A stretch of 64,000 bases of DNA from Bacillota bacterium (GCA_023460235.1 JAEWRE010000039.1:62001-126000); one strand, 5' to 3'. Shown: positions 1 to 9,860, counted from the first letter of the stretch. The notes: generated from the letters alone by a model not told the origin. Numbers and translations are program-made.

Positions 1-1274
1 CACATTCCACGCACGTTAAACAATTGGAAAAGCAGTGACATACCTGAGAAAAATATTGTCGTCATATATGTTACCATAAGCACAATACTTAATCTTTCAC
101 TTCCGTTTGCACGTATAAGGTCATAATATTCTAGATATTCTTTATGAACTTCTTCAAAAAGCTCTTTTAGTTTAAATGCTTGTTGCCAATTATCCCATAT
201 ATCCATACCATAGTCTGAATTAGTTATTTGACTAAACCAACTCATATGCGTAAACTTAGTAAATCTATTATTTAATTTGCTTACCATGTTTTTATCTTTT
301 CTTAATAAATCTTGTGAAAAATTCATAAGACTTATTCTTTGATAAAGTGCAAGTAATAACATATACATGTACTTTTTCTCAAAATTATATGGCATTCGTG
401 TTATATTATATTTTTCTTCATCTGAAACAAATACAACTCCACTTTCAGCTGAAAATCCAAATATGGAATAATCCCATCTTGAATATGTATTTTGTTTTAG
501 ATTACTACAACTATCATTAAAATTTGCAGTACTTTTACTATTCATAACGTATTGAAACTTATAAAAATCATTTTTTATATTTTCAAAGTCATTTTTTTCT
601 TTCCAAGAGTCAACACAAACATATGAATATGTAAACATTTTATCATAGTATATTTTTTCAATATCACTACTTTCAAATCCAGCTATAATAGACTTTATAA
701 ATATAGATATATTTTCTATATTATCTATTTTTTTGGCTTTTATCTTTGACACTTTTTTATTGTGCAATGTTGATCTAGGTGTTAAATTTCTAAAAGTATA
801 ATTAAAGTCTAATACTTTGTTAAAATCGATAAATTCATTATTATCTTCTATTTCTGCTTTTATATCTAAAAAACAAACACCTGGTTTAAAGCATATTAAT
901 TTTATATTAGTAATGTCAAAATTTATTAAACCATAATGTTCTTCATCTTTTATACTTCCGTTTTTCATATTATCTAATTTATATTCAAATGTAGCACAAG
1001 ATAATTTACTTACAGAATGTGCTTTTTGTAAATCTATCATTTCTTTATATGATTTTTCAGTACCTTTATCCCAGAAAAGAGTTGGAAAAAGAAATCTTCT
1101 CATATATGGTAAGAAGAAATCATAAAGTTCTTTATCATCATGATAATTATGCATTTTTAAAGACCAATCTTTATTTTGTTTTACTATTGAATTCATAAAA
1201 TTAAGGTATGTATATTCTTCAACAACAAATGGATATATGAAATGTGTATATTGATATTTTGCCTTTAGTCCCAT
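1..1274 (-). CDS. Hypothetical protein with C-terminal membrane segment (partial)
   Basis: The reading frame opens at ATG 1274 behind AGGAAGTG and stays open to the left edge, so about 424 residues are visible and the C-terminus is missing. The protein is mostly soluble, rich in Lys, Asn, Tyr and Phe. A hydrophobic stretch near the visible end (residues about 400-420, containing VTYMTTIFFSGMSLLFQL) looks like a transmembrane helix. The layout of a large soluble domain followed by helices close to the C-terminus is loosely like CorA-type channels, but I do not see a GMN motif in the visible part, so I do not assign it. It is transcribed away from the tRNA-Pro gene and probably represents chromosome rather than island. 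Confidence 0.75.
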   Translation of the reverse strand, partial: MGLKAKYQYTHFIYPFVVEEYTYLNFMNSIVKQNKDWSLKMHNYHDDKELYDFFLPYMRRFLFPTLFWDKGTEKSYKEMIDLQKAHSVSKLSCATFEYKLDNMKNGSIKDEEHYGLINFDITNIKLICFKPGVCFLDIKAEIEDNNEFIDFNKVLDFNYTFRNLTPRSTLHNKKVSKIKAKKIDNIENISIFIKSIIAGFESSDIEKIYYDKMFTYSYVCVDSWKEKNDFENIKNDFYKFQYVMNSKSTANFNDSCSNLKQNTYSRWDYSIFGFSAESGVVFVSDEEKYNITRMPYNFEKKYMYMLLLALYQRISLMNFSQDLLRKDKNMVSKLNNRFTKFTHMSWFSQITNSDYGMDIWDNWQQAFKLKELFEEVHKEYLEYYDLIRANGSERLSIVLMVTYMTTIFFSGMSLLFQLFNVRGM

Positions 1275-1404
1275 TTAATCACTTCCTATGTTAATTCATA
1301 CATTATATATTATACTTTTTTAAATAAATAGTCAATATTTTTAGAAAAAATAGAATAAAAGTATTGATTTTTAAATACATTAGTGTTATAATAATTTTAC
1401 GTTT

Positions 1405-1480
1405 CGGGGTGTAGCGCAATTGGTAGCGCGCGTGGTTTGGGACCATGAGGTTGCAGGTTCAAGTCCTGTCACTCCGACCA
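1405..1480 (+). tRNA. tRNA-Pro (anticodon UGG), CCA encoded
   Basis: The 76-nt sequence folds into a full cloverleaf. The acceptor stem CGGGGTG pairs with CACTCCG, with one G-T pair. The D stem is GCGC/GCGC. The anticodon stem CGTGG/CCATG carries loop TTTGGGA, so the anticodon is TGG (proline). The T stem is GCAGG/CCTGT with loop TTCAAGT. The gene ends in encoded ACCA. Partial copies of its 3' end occur at four downstream places, so it looks like the target site for integrative elements. Confidence 0.97.
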
Positions 1481-1521
1481 TTATAAAAGTTACTCAAAAA
1501 AACTTGAGTTGGACATATATG

Positions 1522-1562
1522 AAACCGTTGGGAATTAAAGAATTCTCACGGTTTTTGTTTTT
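1522..1562 (+). terminator. Terminator behind tRNA-Pro
   Basis: AAACCGT (1522-1528) pairs with ACGGTTT (1548-1554), and an inner GAATT/AATTC pairing extends the stem. A T-rich tail follows. A diverged copy of this tRNA-end-plus-terminator segment lies at 3988-4074. Confidence 0.75.
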
Positions 1563-1655
1563 GCTAAAATAAGGAGTGAAAAAAATGAAATATTTTAGTT
1601 AAAATTTAGTTAAAAATGAAGATTTAGAAAAAAATTAAACTTATTTGTAGTTATA

Positions 1656-2172
1656 ATTATTCAAAATGTTAGTTTATACATGGCCATATAATTAGTATAG
1701 ATAAAACTAATATTAGTTTTATTGAACCTCATAGAATTATAATTACAATTAGTAATAAAGTTAATTTATTAGTTATCTATTATGATAAAGATAATATCCT
1801 TTTATATGATAGAACAATACAAATAGATTTAAAAAAATTAGATACCTTGTTAAAGAAAATCAAAAGCAAGGTGTTATAATATCTGAGAAAAAATTAAAAA
1901 TTGGAACAATTGAAATAGATTAAAAATTTAGCGGCAGAGATGAATCATTTTCAAAAGGGCAGTATAAATTTAGTAAAGCCAATATGAAAAGTGAAAAGGA
2001 TGCACTAGAATATATAGAATTATTAAAAAAGAAATATGATATTATAACTATGCAACCAAGAGCAGAATATGACTTCTTCCGGGATGTAGCCTTTTTTAAA
2101 GTTATAAACATTAAATTAACAAAAGCAATCGAGAAAAACAAAACATTTCATATATATTTAAAAGACCTTTAA
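1656..2172 (+). pseudogene. Decayed gene of unknown function
   Basis: No single frame is open, but protein-like text is spread over two frames. Frame 1682-1878 reads a plausible beta-rich segment (including FIEPHRIIITISNKVNLLVI). The adjacent frame carries a segment from about 1861 with an internal TAA at 1921, then continues to TAA 2172; the last 62 codons from ATG 1984 include DALEYIELLKKKYDI. The frame switch and internal stop indicate decay. An in-frame CGG sits at 2080-2082; shifting +1 there would give a stop two codons later. I recognise no family. It lies between the tRNA-Pro and the HEPN gene, inside the first island interval. Confidence 0.5.
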
Positions 2173-2204
2173 TCTACTTTACTCTATAGATTTATTAAGA
2201 CTTA

Positions 2205-2213
2205 TGATATAAT
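2205..2213 (+). promoter_or_regulatory. Extended -10 promoter for the HEPN gene
   Basis: TG-A-TATAAT (TG at 2205-2206, TATAAT at 2208-2213) lies 17 nt before ATG 2230. No good -35 box is visible, which is usual for extended -10 promoters. Confidence 0.45.
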
Positions 2214-2229
2214 ATTGTTAGGTGATTTT

Positions 2230-3928
2230 ATGAATATAGTAGAAGTTCTTAAGAAAAAAGGTGATTTAATAGGTCTTAGATATTATGGTACTGATGATAT
2301 GGCTACTGGTATAATGGTTAGGCAATTATTAGAAAATAAAAATGATATATTAGGACATTTAAAAAACAATAAAATAGATAATATAGATAATTATATCGAC
2401 TACATATTTATTGAAATGGTAGTGAATTTTTATAAAGTAACTCCATATATTCTAGAAGAAAAAAGAGGAGAATTTACAGAATTTTTAGATAAATGTAGTA
2501 CTATACATAAAAAATATACTATAAAAAGTATAGTTAAATTTATTAATGAAAATTATTTAGAAATATATTCTTATGAAGATAGTAAAAATACTTTATATAT
2601 AAAGCACGATTTAAAAGATTATACATCTGACTTTATTGGTTTGCATTTTAATTCATTTTCACATGATGTACTTGACTATTTAATAAATGATTTTACATAT
2701 GACATAATAGACAACTTTGATAAATGGCAACAGTATTTTGTGAAAAAGCCTGAAGAATTATCAAAACTATTTAATGAAAATAACATAAAAAAAATGTTTT
2801 CTATGAGATTTGATAAAATGTCAAATATCTTGGAAACCTTGAATATTAATAGTAAATTCAGTGCAACTATAAATAGTGCTATAGATATCATTTATAATAT
2901 AGTTAAAGATAATTACTTCATTCCAACAGAAGATACTGAAATATGGCAAAGTTATTATGTCATTAATGATTGTTTGGTTTTCTTTAAAAAGATCAAATCC
3001 CCCTACTCTTATGAATTAGAAAAAGTTTTTATTCAACAGGAAGTTAAATTCAATGAAAACTTATTAAAAACCCGGACATTCAACTAAAATTGATTTTGAT
3101 TTGAAACCATTTATTGATTTTTTCGAGAATAAAGAAAAACCTTGGGAGATAAGAATTGTATATCTAACTCACTCTAAAAACGAACAAGATGAATTAAAAA
3201 GCTTTTTAGAACATGGTTCAAAATCTAATATAAAAGCTCTTACTGATGATTTAACAAGAAATAATCCTGGAACAAATGATTATTTTACTAGTTGGAGATT
3301 AAGAAATTTATCTTTATATTCCTTTGAGGTTCAATCAAGAATTATGTTTATAATGCGTGATACTAAAAATATTGGTGAATATTTATCCTGTATTTACGGA
3401 GAATTAAGATATATATGTACAAATATTAATACAACTATAGAATTAGAAGAGTTCGATAATAATATGGAAATGCTATCACAGTATTTAACTGACTTATTCA
3501 TTAACTTTCCAAATAACAAATCAATAAGTGAAATAACTGTGAAAAATAATATATATGGTTGTTCTATGTTTTTATGTGGATTAATAGAAAAAATAATGAG
3601 AATTATATATAAATACAATATGCAAAAAACATCTTACATCCCAGATTCGAGCATAAGGCTTGGTAATTTACTTAATGAATATGATAAAAATACCGATATC
3701 ATTTTAGATATATTAGGAATAGAACAAATAAAATGTTTAAGATACTTTATGAGTAAAGTGGAGTTTGATAATATTGGAGAAAATATAAGAAATGATCTAG
3801 CTCATTTAAACGGCAGAACTATGAGAAAATTAAATCATAATTTAATTTTAGAATTACTCTCTTACTTAAACTCAATATTAAATAGTTGTGTTTTATATTA
3901 CCAAAATAAAGAAAAAAATAGAGTTTAA
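2230..3928 (+). CDS. HEPN-domain protein (DUF4209-like), split by a +1 frameshift at CGG
   Basis: I read 2230-3928 as one gene of about 565 residues. The start is ATG 2230 behind AGGTGA. The 0 frame runs to TAA 3085-3087, and the rest is in the +1 frame, open from 3068. At the junction the 0 frame reads TTA AAA ACC CGG ACA; skipping the C of CGG gives T-G-H-S-T and continues without a gap. The second half ends with a helical domain carrying IRNDLAHL around residue 519 of the fused protein, which fits the R-x4-H motif of HEPN ribonuclease-like domains and resembles DUF4209 C-termini. HEPN proteins are common in phage-defence and toxin systems; a defence role here is inference. Alternatively these are two genes, the second starting at TTG 3101, but no ribosome binding site supports that. 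Confidence 0.65.
3073..3075 (+). other. Putative +1 frameshift site, CGG-A
   Basis: In the frame of the first half of the HEPN gene the codons are AAA ACC CGG ACA TTC AAC TAA. Dropping the first base of CGG puts translation into GGA CAT TCA ACT AAA, the open frame of the second half. The context CGGAC is the same as at the two breaks in the ABC ATPase gene. Confidence 0.5.
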
Positions 3929-3987
3929 AAATGTTTTTATAACATTAATTTATGGCATAAATAAAAATTGGAAATTCCTTTTATTTC

Positions 3988-4074
3988 CCGACCATTATAA
4001 AAATCACTCAAAAAAATAGAATTAGATATATAAAAAACTATGGAAATAAAAAATTTGCAGTTTTTGTTTTGTGA
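3988..4074 (+). repeat. Diverged copy of tRNA-Pro 3' end plus downstream terminator (att-like)
   Basis: CCGACCATTATAAAA at 3988 matches 1474 onward, and similarity continues for about 87 nt through ACTCAAAAAAA and a weak hairpin ending in TTTTTGTTTT. The copy lacks the tRNA body. It marks the likely right junction of an element occupying about 1481-3987. Confidence 0.7.
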
Positions 4075-4278
4075 ATAAATAATTATGTGATTAGCATAAT
4101 AAAATTGTTAAATACTACAATTTTATTAAAAAATAATTTATAATAATATTGTAGAGATGATAATGAATTTATTTATAAAGAGCAAATCTGATTAATATGA
4201 ATTCTATGTATTTAGCTACTATAAGTAAATACAATATTACCTTTGCATAATGAAATTTCTAATATTTTATAAAATATA

Positions 4279-4307
4279 TTGAAAACAAAATATTAGTTAT
4301 GTTATAA
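4279..4307 (+). promoter_or_regulatory. Possible promoter for the 4327/5170 gene pair
   Basis: TTGAAA (4279-4284) and TTATAA (4302-4307) are 17 nt apart, about 20 nt upstream of the start ATG. The AT-rich context makes this only moderately convincing. Confidence 0.35.
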
Positions 4308-4326
4308 GAATATAAAGGAGTATAAT

Positions 4327-5160
4327 ATGGAAGATTATGATTACCTTTCTTATCTATATGAAATAAATAATATTAAGAAAGTATTAGAATATATTAATGA
4401 TATACAAAATGGAAAATATACAGAAATTAAAGTTATAGAAGATATGACAAATATTCTGAATAGAAAAAGGCTAGATAATATAATAAACGGAAAAGGAAAT
4501 AAAATTAACATTTGTAATACAACAGAGTCTCCTCTTATATTTTTCGCGGAAACTATAGTTAATAATATGCTTAATGGTAGAATAGAAAAAAATATAGAAT
4601 TTGTTAGAAAAATGTATGAAGGATTTATTAATCCAGTTGGTGAAATTATAAATAATGAAGAAATTGAGCATTGTTTAAGATTAGTACAAGATAAATTTAA
4701 ACTACTCGACATTTTAGAAGGCGAACAGCCTGTTAATATTTTTTTATTTGATGCCAGTCATAAATATTTTAATTCAGAATTTATTGAAAGGCAAAATAAA
4801 ATATCTAAAAATAAAAACTTTATATTTTTAGTATATCATATGAGAGAGAATGATCCTGAAACACATCCAATATATGTTTTTTTACATTTTTTAGGGCGAG
4901 CATTGAATTCAATATTAACTCATGGTAATGAAGCAATACCCTACTCATTTATTGAGTTAAATAAAAAGCTTAATGTAGATTTAAGTAAAGAGAATGAAAA
5001 CAATAAAATGACTGTTATCTCAGATATTTTTGCTTGTAGTTCCATGTATAATACAGAATTTGAAAAACATAATCCTTTTTACTTTCCCAAAGAGATAGTA
5101 GAAATGTTTGAAAAATATTTTAAATCTGAATGTAAAAAATATTTGAAAAGAAATAAATAG
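4327..5160 (+). CDS. Unknown protein, paralogue of the N-terminal part of the next gene
   Basis: 277 codons with a good ribosome binding site (AAAGGAG, 7 nt spacing). The second half, including a stretch that reads NIFLFDASHKYFNSEFIER and then FIFLVYHMRENDPETH, aligns by eye with residues about 140-290 of the 711-residue protein that follows (matching blocks FIFLVYHMRENDP / FAFFVYRVNDTIP and LHFLGRALNSILTHGNEAIP / FSHFGGFIKSIIYGESQKAP). The pair therefore arose by duplication, or by fusion of this module with SEC-C and DUF5677-like parts. I recognise no named family for the shared module. The gene lies 9 nt upstream of its paralogue, clearly one operon, inside the tRNA-Pro accessory region. 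Confidence 0.8.
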   Translation: MEDYDYLSYLYEINNIKKVLEYINDIQNGKYTEIKVIEDMTNILNRKRLDNIINGKGNKINICNTTESPLIFFAETIVNNMLNGRIEKNIEFVRKMYEGFINPVGEIINNEEIEHCLRLVQDKFKLLDILEGEQPVNIFLFDASHKYFNSEFIERQNKISKNKNFIFLVYHMRENDPETHPIYVFLHFLGRALNSILTHGNEAIPYSFIELNKKLNVDLSKENENNKMTVISDIFACSSMYNTEFEKHNPFYFPKEIVEMFEKYFKSECKKYLKRNK

Positions 5161-5169
5161 GAGATATAT

Positions 5170-7305
5170 ATGGAAAATATAATAGATGAAATTTTTAATT
5201 CCAAAAATCTAGTACAAATAAAGAAATCCGTATTAAAATTAAGAAACACAATTAATAAATTAGATGATTACTTAGAAAAAGAAGAAATGCTTAACTTATT
5301 AAAAGAAAAATCGAAATTTATTATAGATTCTAATCTTATCAAATTTAAATACTCTAATTTTATAAAAATATATAATGAAGACTATGGATTTTCATGTCAA
5401 TTTGCCAATGAAATATTAAATCTACAAAAATGGGAAAAGTTAGATGAACTTTTAAATTATTTAATAGATGAGTATTATATTAAGTTAAAAACTCCAAATA
5501 AAAATAGTAAAGGGATCTTAAAAGAGGATATTATTAAAGTATTAGATATATTACAAGAAAAGTATAAGTTAATAGATTTAATAAATATTTCAGAAGTATC
5601 ACTTGATATATTTTTTTTAAATAGTACTTTAGAAGATAAAATTATAGATAAAAGCTCTAATAGAGGAATGGATACTGTAAATTATAATTCAATTTCAAAC
5701 AAAAACTTTGCATTTTTTGTATATAGAGTAAACGATACTATTCCTTATGATTCTATTGATATGTTATTCAGTCATTTTGGTGGATTTATTAAAAGTATAA
5801 TTTATGGAGAATCACAAAAAGCTCCACAAGAATTTATTGATTTATGTAATAGTTTAGACATTAATGTAGAAAGTGAAACATCTGATAGTATATATTTGTT
5901 TACTCGTTTCTTTTCATATATCAATATTATTAAAAAAAATTCAAAAATAGACACAAATAATATAAAGATATTTAGAGTGTATTATGATAATTTAATTAAA
6001 AACTATTTCTTGAAAGTTAACAAGAAAGCAAACAGAATAATAATTCCTGAAGAAGCAAATTGTCCTTGTGGCAGTGAAAAAAAATATAAGAACTGTTGTT
6101 TAAAAAGCGATATAATATATCTTGAAGATGAAGATGGAAAAATATATCAAGAAATTCAGATAACCGATAAGATAGATGAAATTCTTTTACAAAAAAATGC
6201 AGAATATAAACTTATGTATGGACGCGTACCTAGTGAGAAAGAAATAATCTCTTTAGGTGAGATTATTAATAACTTTCACAGAATTAATAGAAAAATAAAG
6301 TACGAAATGCCTGAACAAGTCGATAAAATGTATGCTTATTTTGAAACTGGTATACTACTTACAGAAGAAAATATTAAAAATTATCCAGAATTAGAAATAA
6401 ATAAATTTAAAGATAAAGTAAGAGAATATCAAACTTTAATAGAGCAAGAAATTATTGAAGAGAAGGGAAAACTTCTACAAGCTACAGAGGCTTTAAATTG
6501 GGCTTTAAAGAAGATATGCGATGAGAATATAAGAGAAATAATTACTACTTTTAATATATTTATTAATGATATTGTAAAAAGTAACGTTATACCAAATAAT
6601 TTTTTAATAAATAATAAAAATGATTTTATTGTTTTTTGTGCATATAAATTAACTAAAAATTTAGAAGCTCTGATAATATTAATTGATGAAGGCCTTAACG
6701 AAAATTGTATGGCAATAGTTAGATTTTTATATGAAATTTTAATTAACGTAAAAGTATATACCAAAGATGACGAATTATTTAATAATAAAATCTTACCACT
6801 TGCTGGACTTGATAAGGGAACTCATTTTGTAAGAGAAGATCAAATAGTCATAAATAAGATTACGAAAGAAGAATATAATTGCTATATAAGCATAAGTAAT
6901 CTTGCTAAAAGATCAGGAAAAGAGTATGAAGAGTTATATAAAACTTTATATAAAGATTCATCTGCATTTATTCATGTTGATGCTATGAAAGTGAGTAAGA
7001 TATTTTCTGAAAATAATCTATTCTATGATGTCGATTCTTGTTATTTAACAGGCTATATATCAATAATATTTTGTATAGATATTTTATATGAGTTAATTAA
7101 TTGTAAGGGTGTAACACCAGTTATTAAAAAAGATATAGAATACTTCTGTAATAATTTATTAGACTTATTAGATGCTATTAACATTACATTAAAGTTAATA
7201 TATGAGAATGAAAACTTATACTATATACTTGACAAAATAAGAAATAATTTTAATGAAAATTTTAAAATTAACTATGAAAGAGATAATAAAATAGATTTAA
7301 TCTGA
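5170..7305 (+). CDS. SEC-C zinc-motif protein with DUF5677-like C-terminal domain
   Basis: 711 codons behind AGGAG. Residues 1-290 carry the module shared with the preceding gene. Residues 297-309 are CPCGSEKKYKNCC, a textbook SEC-C zinc-binding motif (CxCx8CC) as found at the SecA C-terminus and in many accessory proteins. From about residue 430 the protein is helical, and the segment around EALIILIDEGLNENCMAIVR plus a later SSAFIHVDAMKV resembles DUF5677, a domain common in accessory and defence loci. No catalytic motif is evident. Context (tRNA island, next to a HEPN gene, paralogous partner) suggests a defence or stress role; that is inference. Translation ends in TGA. Confidence 0.75.
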   Translation: MENIIDEIFNSKNLVQIKKSVLKLRNTINKLDDYLEKEEMLNLLKEKSKFIIDSNLIKFKYSNFIKIYNEDYGFSCQFANEILNLQKWEKLDELLNYLIDEYYIKLKTPNKNSKGILKEDIIKVLDILQEKYKLIDLINISEVSLDIFFLNSTLEDKIIDKSSNRGMDTVNYNSISNKNFAFFVYRVNDTIPYDSIDMLFSHFGGFIKSIIYGESQKAPQEFIDLCNSLDINVESETSDSIYLFTRFFSYINIIKKNSKIDTNNIKIFRVYYDNLIKNYFLKVNKKANRIIIPEEANCPCGSEKKYKNCCLKSDIIYLEDEDGKIYQEIQITDKIDEILLQKNAEYKLMYGRVPSEKEIISLGEIINNFHRINRKIKYEMPEQVDKMYAYFETGILLTEENIKNYPELEINKFKDKVREYQTLIEQEIIEEKGKLLQATEALNWALKKICDENIREIITTFNIFINDIVKSNVIPNNFLINNKNDFIVFCAYKLTKNLEALIILIDEGLNENCMAIVRFLYEILINVKVYTKDDELFNNKILPLAGLDKGTHFVREDQIVINKITKEEYNCYISISNLAKRSGKEYEELYKTLYKDSSAFIHVDAMKVSKIFSENNLFYDVDSCYLTGYISIIFCIDILYELINCKGVTPVIKKDIEYFCNNLLDLLDAINITLKLIYENENLYYILDKIRNNFNENFKINYERDNKIDLI

Positions 7306-7626
7306 TATCCCGTGAACTGCTAATAAAATAAGATTGTTAAAAATTGGAACTAATACCTTAATATAAAATTTATTATTAATTTCTTTAAAAAGGTAGATTT
7401 ATCTTTGTCCTATTTGCTATAAACTAATACTGAATATATTTACTAATCTTTAGTTGCAAATTAGAGAAGTGTAATATACAGATAAATTCAATATATTAAG
7501 AAATTTCAAATTCTGTGCATAAATATTCACTTAGTAGGACATATAATTGAATGTTTAATATAAGTTAAAAAGTATTATATACACCATAAACATATTTGTT
7601 ATTAGTAGAATTTTATAAATTAAACA
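7306..7626. other. Intergenic region, nothing recognised
   Basis: About 320 nt of AT-rich sequence between the SEC-C gene and the terminator of the convergent exported-protein gene. I see no open frame worth calling, no tRNA fragment and no clear repeat. Confidence 0.6.
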
Positions 7627-7659
7627 TAAAAAAAGTGCATCTATAATTATAGACACACT
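7627..7659 (-). terminator. Terminator of the exported-protein gene
   Basis: The palindrome TCTATAATTATAGA with flanking GTG/CAC is followed on the minus strand by a run of T (AAAAAAA on the plus strand at 7628-7634). Confidence 0.7.
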
Positions 7660-7705
7660 AAAAACAAAAATCCTACAAATATTTATTTAATTAAAATATA
7701 TAATT

Positions 7706-8179
7706 TTATTGACCAAAAACACCTGCTATCATAGCGTTAGCAGCCATTCCATTAGTATTATAGATAAAGCGAAGTGTTCCAGATACACTCACGCCCGTAA
7801 AAATAATACTTTGTTGTCCAGAAGTCGAGATCGTTGCAGAAGATACATTAGACCAAATACCGATAATATTCTTTTTCTGAAGTGTTATTGTTACAGTTGT
7901 AGCACCTTCAATATTGTTCGCCAAAGCTGATACTGTGAGTCGTTTATACCCAGAAGGTACTGCAAAAGCTCCACCAAAATTACCAGTCATATTGCTTATG
8001 GTCATACTTTCAGTAAAACGGTAATTATCAACCCAGCTTATAGCTGCTATACCGATTCCTGAATTAACATTACTAGTTTCAGCACTAATAGGTTTAGCAA
8101 AAACGGATTGTGATGATACACATGCTAACACAATAACAAGAGCAAAGGTAAAAATGTTTCTAACTAAAGATTTTTTCAT
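7706..8179 (-). CDS. Small exported protein downstream of the ABC transporter
   Basis: ATG 8179 has an excellent ribosome binding site (GGAGG, 7 nt away), better than an upstream in-frame ATG at 8239. The protein of 157 residues begins with a clear signal peptide (MKKSLVRN, hydrophobic core, then SQSVFA before KP). The mature part of about 130 residues is Ser/Thr/Gly/Ala-rich, with no cysteine and no charge clusters, and predicted mostly beta. Its base composition is visibly more GC-rich than its neighbours. It follows the two permease genes on the same strand with its own promoter and terminator. I recognise no family. It could be a substrate of, or an adapter for, the transporter, but nothing proves it. 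Confidence 0.75.
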   Translation of the reverse strand: MKKSLVRNIFTFALVIVLACVSSQSVFAKPISAETSNVNSGIGIAAISWVDNYRFTESMTISNMTGNFGGAFAVPSGYKRLTVSALANNIEGATTVTITLQKKNIIGIWSNVSSATISTSGQQSIIFTGVSVSGTLRFIYNTNGMAANAMIAGVFGQ

Positions 8180-8259
8180 GATTTTCCTCCATAATATTAA
8201 TTTTGTAGGATTCTTTTGTTTTTTAAATTTCATTAGCATATTTTAATAAATAATTTTTA

Positions 8260-8288
8260 TGCATAATTATATTAATACTTTTCGTCAA
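8260..8288 (-). promoter_or_regulatory. Promoter of the exported-protein gene
   Basis: On the minus strand TTGACG (8288-8283) and TATGCA (8265-8260) are separated by 17 nt, upstream of ATG 8179. Confidence 0.5.
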
Positions 8289-8338
8289 TGAATTCAATGT
8301 TAATTGATAAACTTGACATGATATGACAAAACTAGACA

Positions 8339-9841
8339 CTAAATTAATTGCTTTTTTTTAAATGATTTATTAGTTATTAATATTATTATAAATAGTGTTA
8401 GCATAATATATGTAACTGAGAATTGTAAACTTAAGTTATTTATAGCTATATTTTCATTATTCCATAAATTTGGCAAATGGCTATAACTATTGTTGAACAT
8501 TCTATCAATTAAATTAAAGTTATTCCAAGGTATGAATTTTACAAATTCTCCGGTAAAGTAATTATTTATTAGATTACTAAATACACTATCTAATATATAA
8601 AAAACCAATGTAAATCCAATAGAAAAAGATGTATTTAAAGTTGTACATGATACCATTATTGCAAAAAACATATATAATAATATTTTCACATCAATTAATA
8701 GATATCTTAAGATATTATATAATGTACTATTAATAATAAATATTTGATTATTAAAATATCCTATGTATGAACTTGCATCATGTAATTCAAAGAATAGATT
8801 GCCAATTAACTGAGAAATAATTGATATTATTACAGATGATACTATTAATATAAATGTTAAGCTTAAGAATTTTGAAAATAACAATTTTGATTTTTTTATA
8901 GGAGTCATTAAGCTTTGTTTTATGGTCCTTTTATTAAAATCATCTGATATAATAGAACCTGCATTAATAATAATGTACAAGGCTAGTATAGCTGATAATA
9001 CTTTTTCTGTTATTTCTAAATACAAATCAATATAGTTTTCAAGATTAATATTATTTGTAACTATATTATTTTGTAATTTATATTCTTCTATTTCGATTTC
9101 TTGATTAAGTTTATTTTTTTGTTCAATAGATAATTTTTCAGAGTTTTTTATTAAATTTATCTTAGCTTTCTGTATAATTGACATTGAATTATATTTCCAT
9201 AAACTCATCTCATCATTATACTTAGTTATTGAATATTCTCTGTTTATTTCTTCCAAATAAATATAGCAATCTCTCACATAAATATCAATTTCATGACTTT
9301 CATATTTTTGTTGATATTCTACTTTTTTAAAATCTATGTATTTATCAAAATTTTCTGTTTCAAGGATTTGTGTTAATTCATTTATTTTTTCACTAATTTT
9401 CTTTGCTTTATCTATTTCTAATTTTTCTATATTTAAATTATCATATTCTGTCTTTAATTCAATTAATTTATTTATTAAATCTAATTTCCAATAGTCTTGT
9501 GTTAAACCTCTAGAATTATATAACTCTATATTATTATTAATTGCATAATTATAATAATATGACATTGTATTTAGTTTATTTAGATTTTTCTTATCTTCAA
9601 TGTTATCTGATTTTTTAGCTTTATTAATACTATTATTAATTTCTGCTAATTTTAGTTTTAATATATTATTATTTTTATAATACTCAGTATCGAAATCTCC
9701 ATAATTATTTTTTATTATTATTTTTGTGTAAAATATAGATAAAATCAATATAATTATACATAATATTATGAATATTAATGTAGTCTTTTTTTTCAATATT
9801 TTAATATTTTCATTTATAATTAAATTTAAAAAATCTAGCAT
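8339..9841 (-). CDS. ABC-2 type transporter permease, second subunit
   Basis: 500 residues. One transmembrane helix near the N-terminus (residues about 20-45) is followed by roughly 230 mostly charged, helical residues, probably outside the cell, and then five or six membrane helices up to the C-terminus. This is the layout of ABC-2 permeases with a large extracellular insertion. It is a paralogue of the upstream gene: both begin with DFLNL and INENIKxxKKxxT, share INAG/SIISDDFNKRTIKQSLMTP-like text before the second helix, and share FIPxNNFNLxD near the end. The start at 9841 lies 19 nt after the first permease. It forms the third gene of the ATPase-permease-permease operon. Export or resistance towards a peptide antibiotic is a reasonable guess only. 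Confidence 0.85.
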   Translation of the reverse strand: MLDFLNLIINENIKILKKKTTLIFIILCIIILILSIFYTKIIIKNNYGDFDTEYYKNNNILKLKLAEINNSINKAKKSDNIEDKKNLNKLNTMSYYYNYAINNNIELYNSRGLTQDYWKLDLINKLIELKTEYDNLNIEKLEIDKAKKISEKINELTQILETENFDKYIDFKKVEYQQKYESHEIDIYVRDCYIYLEEINREYSITKYNDEMSLWKYNSMSIIQKAKINLIKNSEKLSIEQKNKLNQEIEIEEYKLQNNIVTNNINLENYIDLYLEITEKVLSAILALYIIINAGSIISDDFNKRTIKQSLMTPIKKSKLLFSKFLSLTFILIVSSVIISIISQLIGNLFFELHDASSYIGYFNNQIFIINSTLYNILRYLLIDVKILLYMFFAIMVSCTTLNTSFSIGFTLVFYILDSVFSNLINNYFTGEFVKFIPWNNFNLIDRMFNNSYSHLPNLWNNENIAINNLSLQFSVTYIMLTLFIIILITNKSFKKKQLI

Positions 9842-9860
9842 TATTAATTCTTCCTCCTAA

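Noticed and set aside
3101..3928. Independent gene starting at TTG 3101
   Set aside because: No ribosome binding site, and the frame is open without interruption upstream to 3068 where it joins the first half at CGG; a split gene explains it better.
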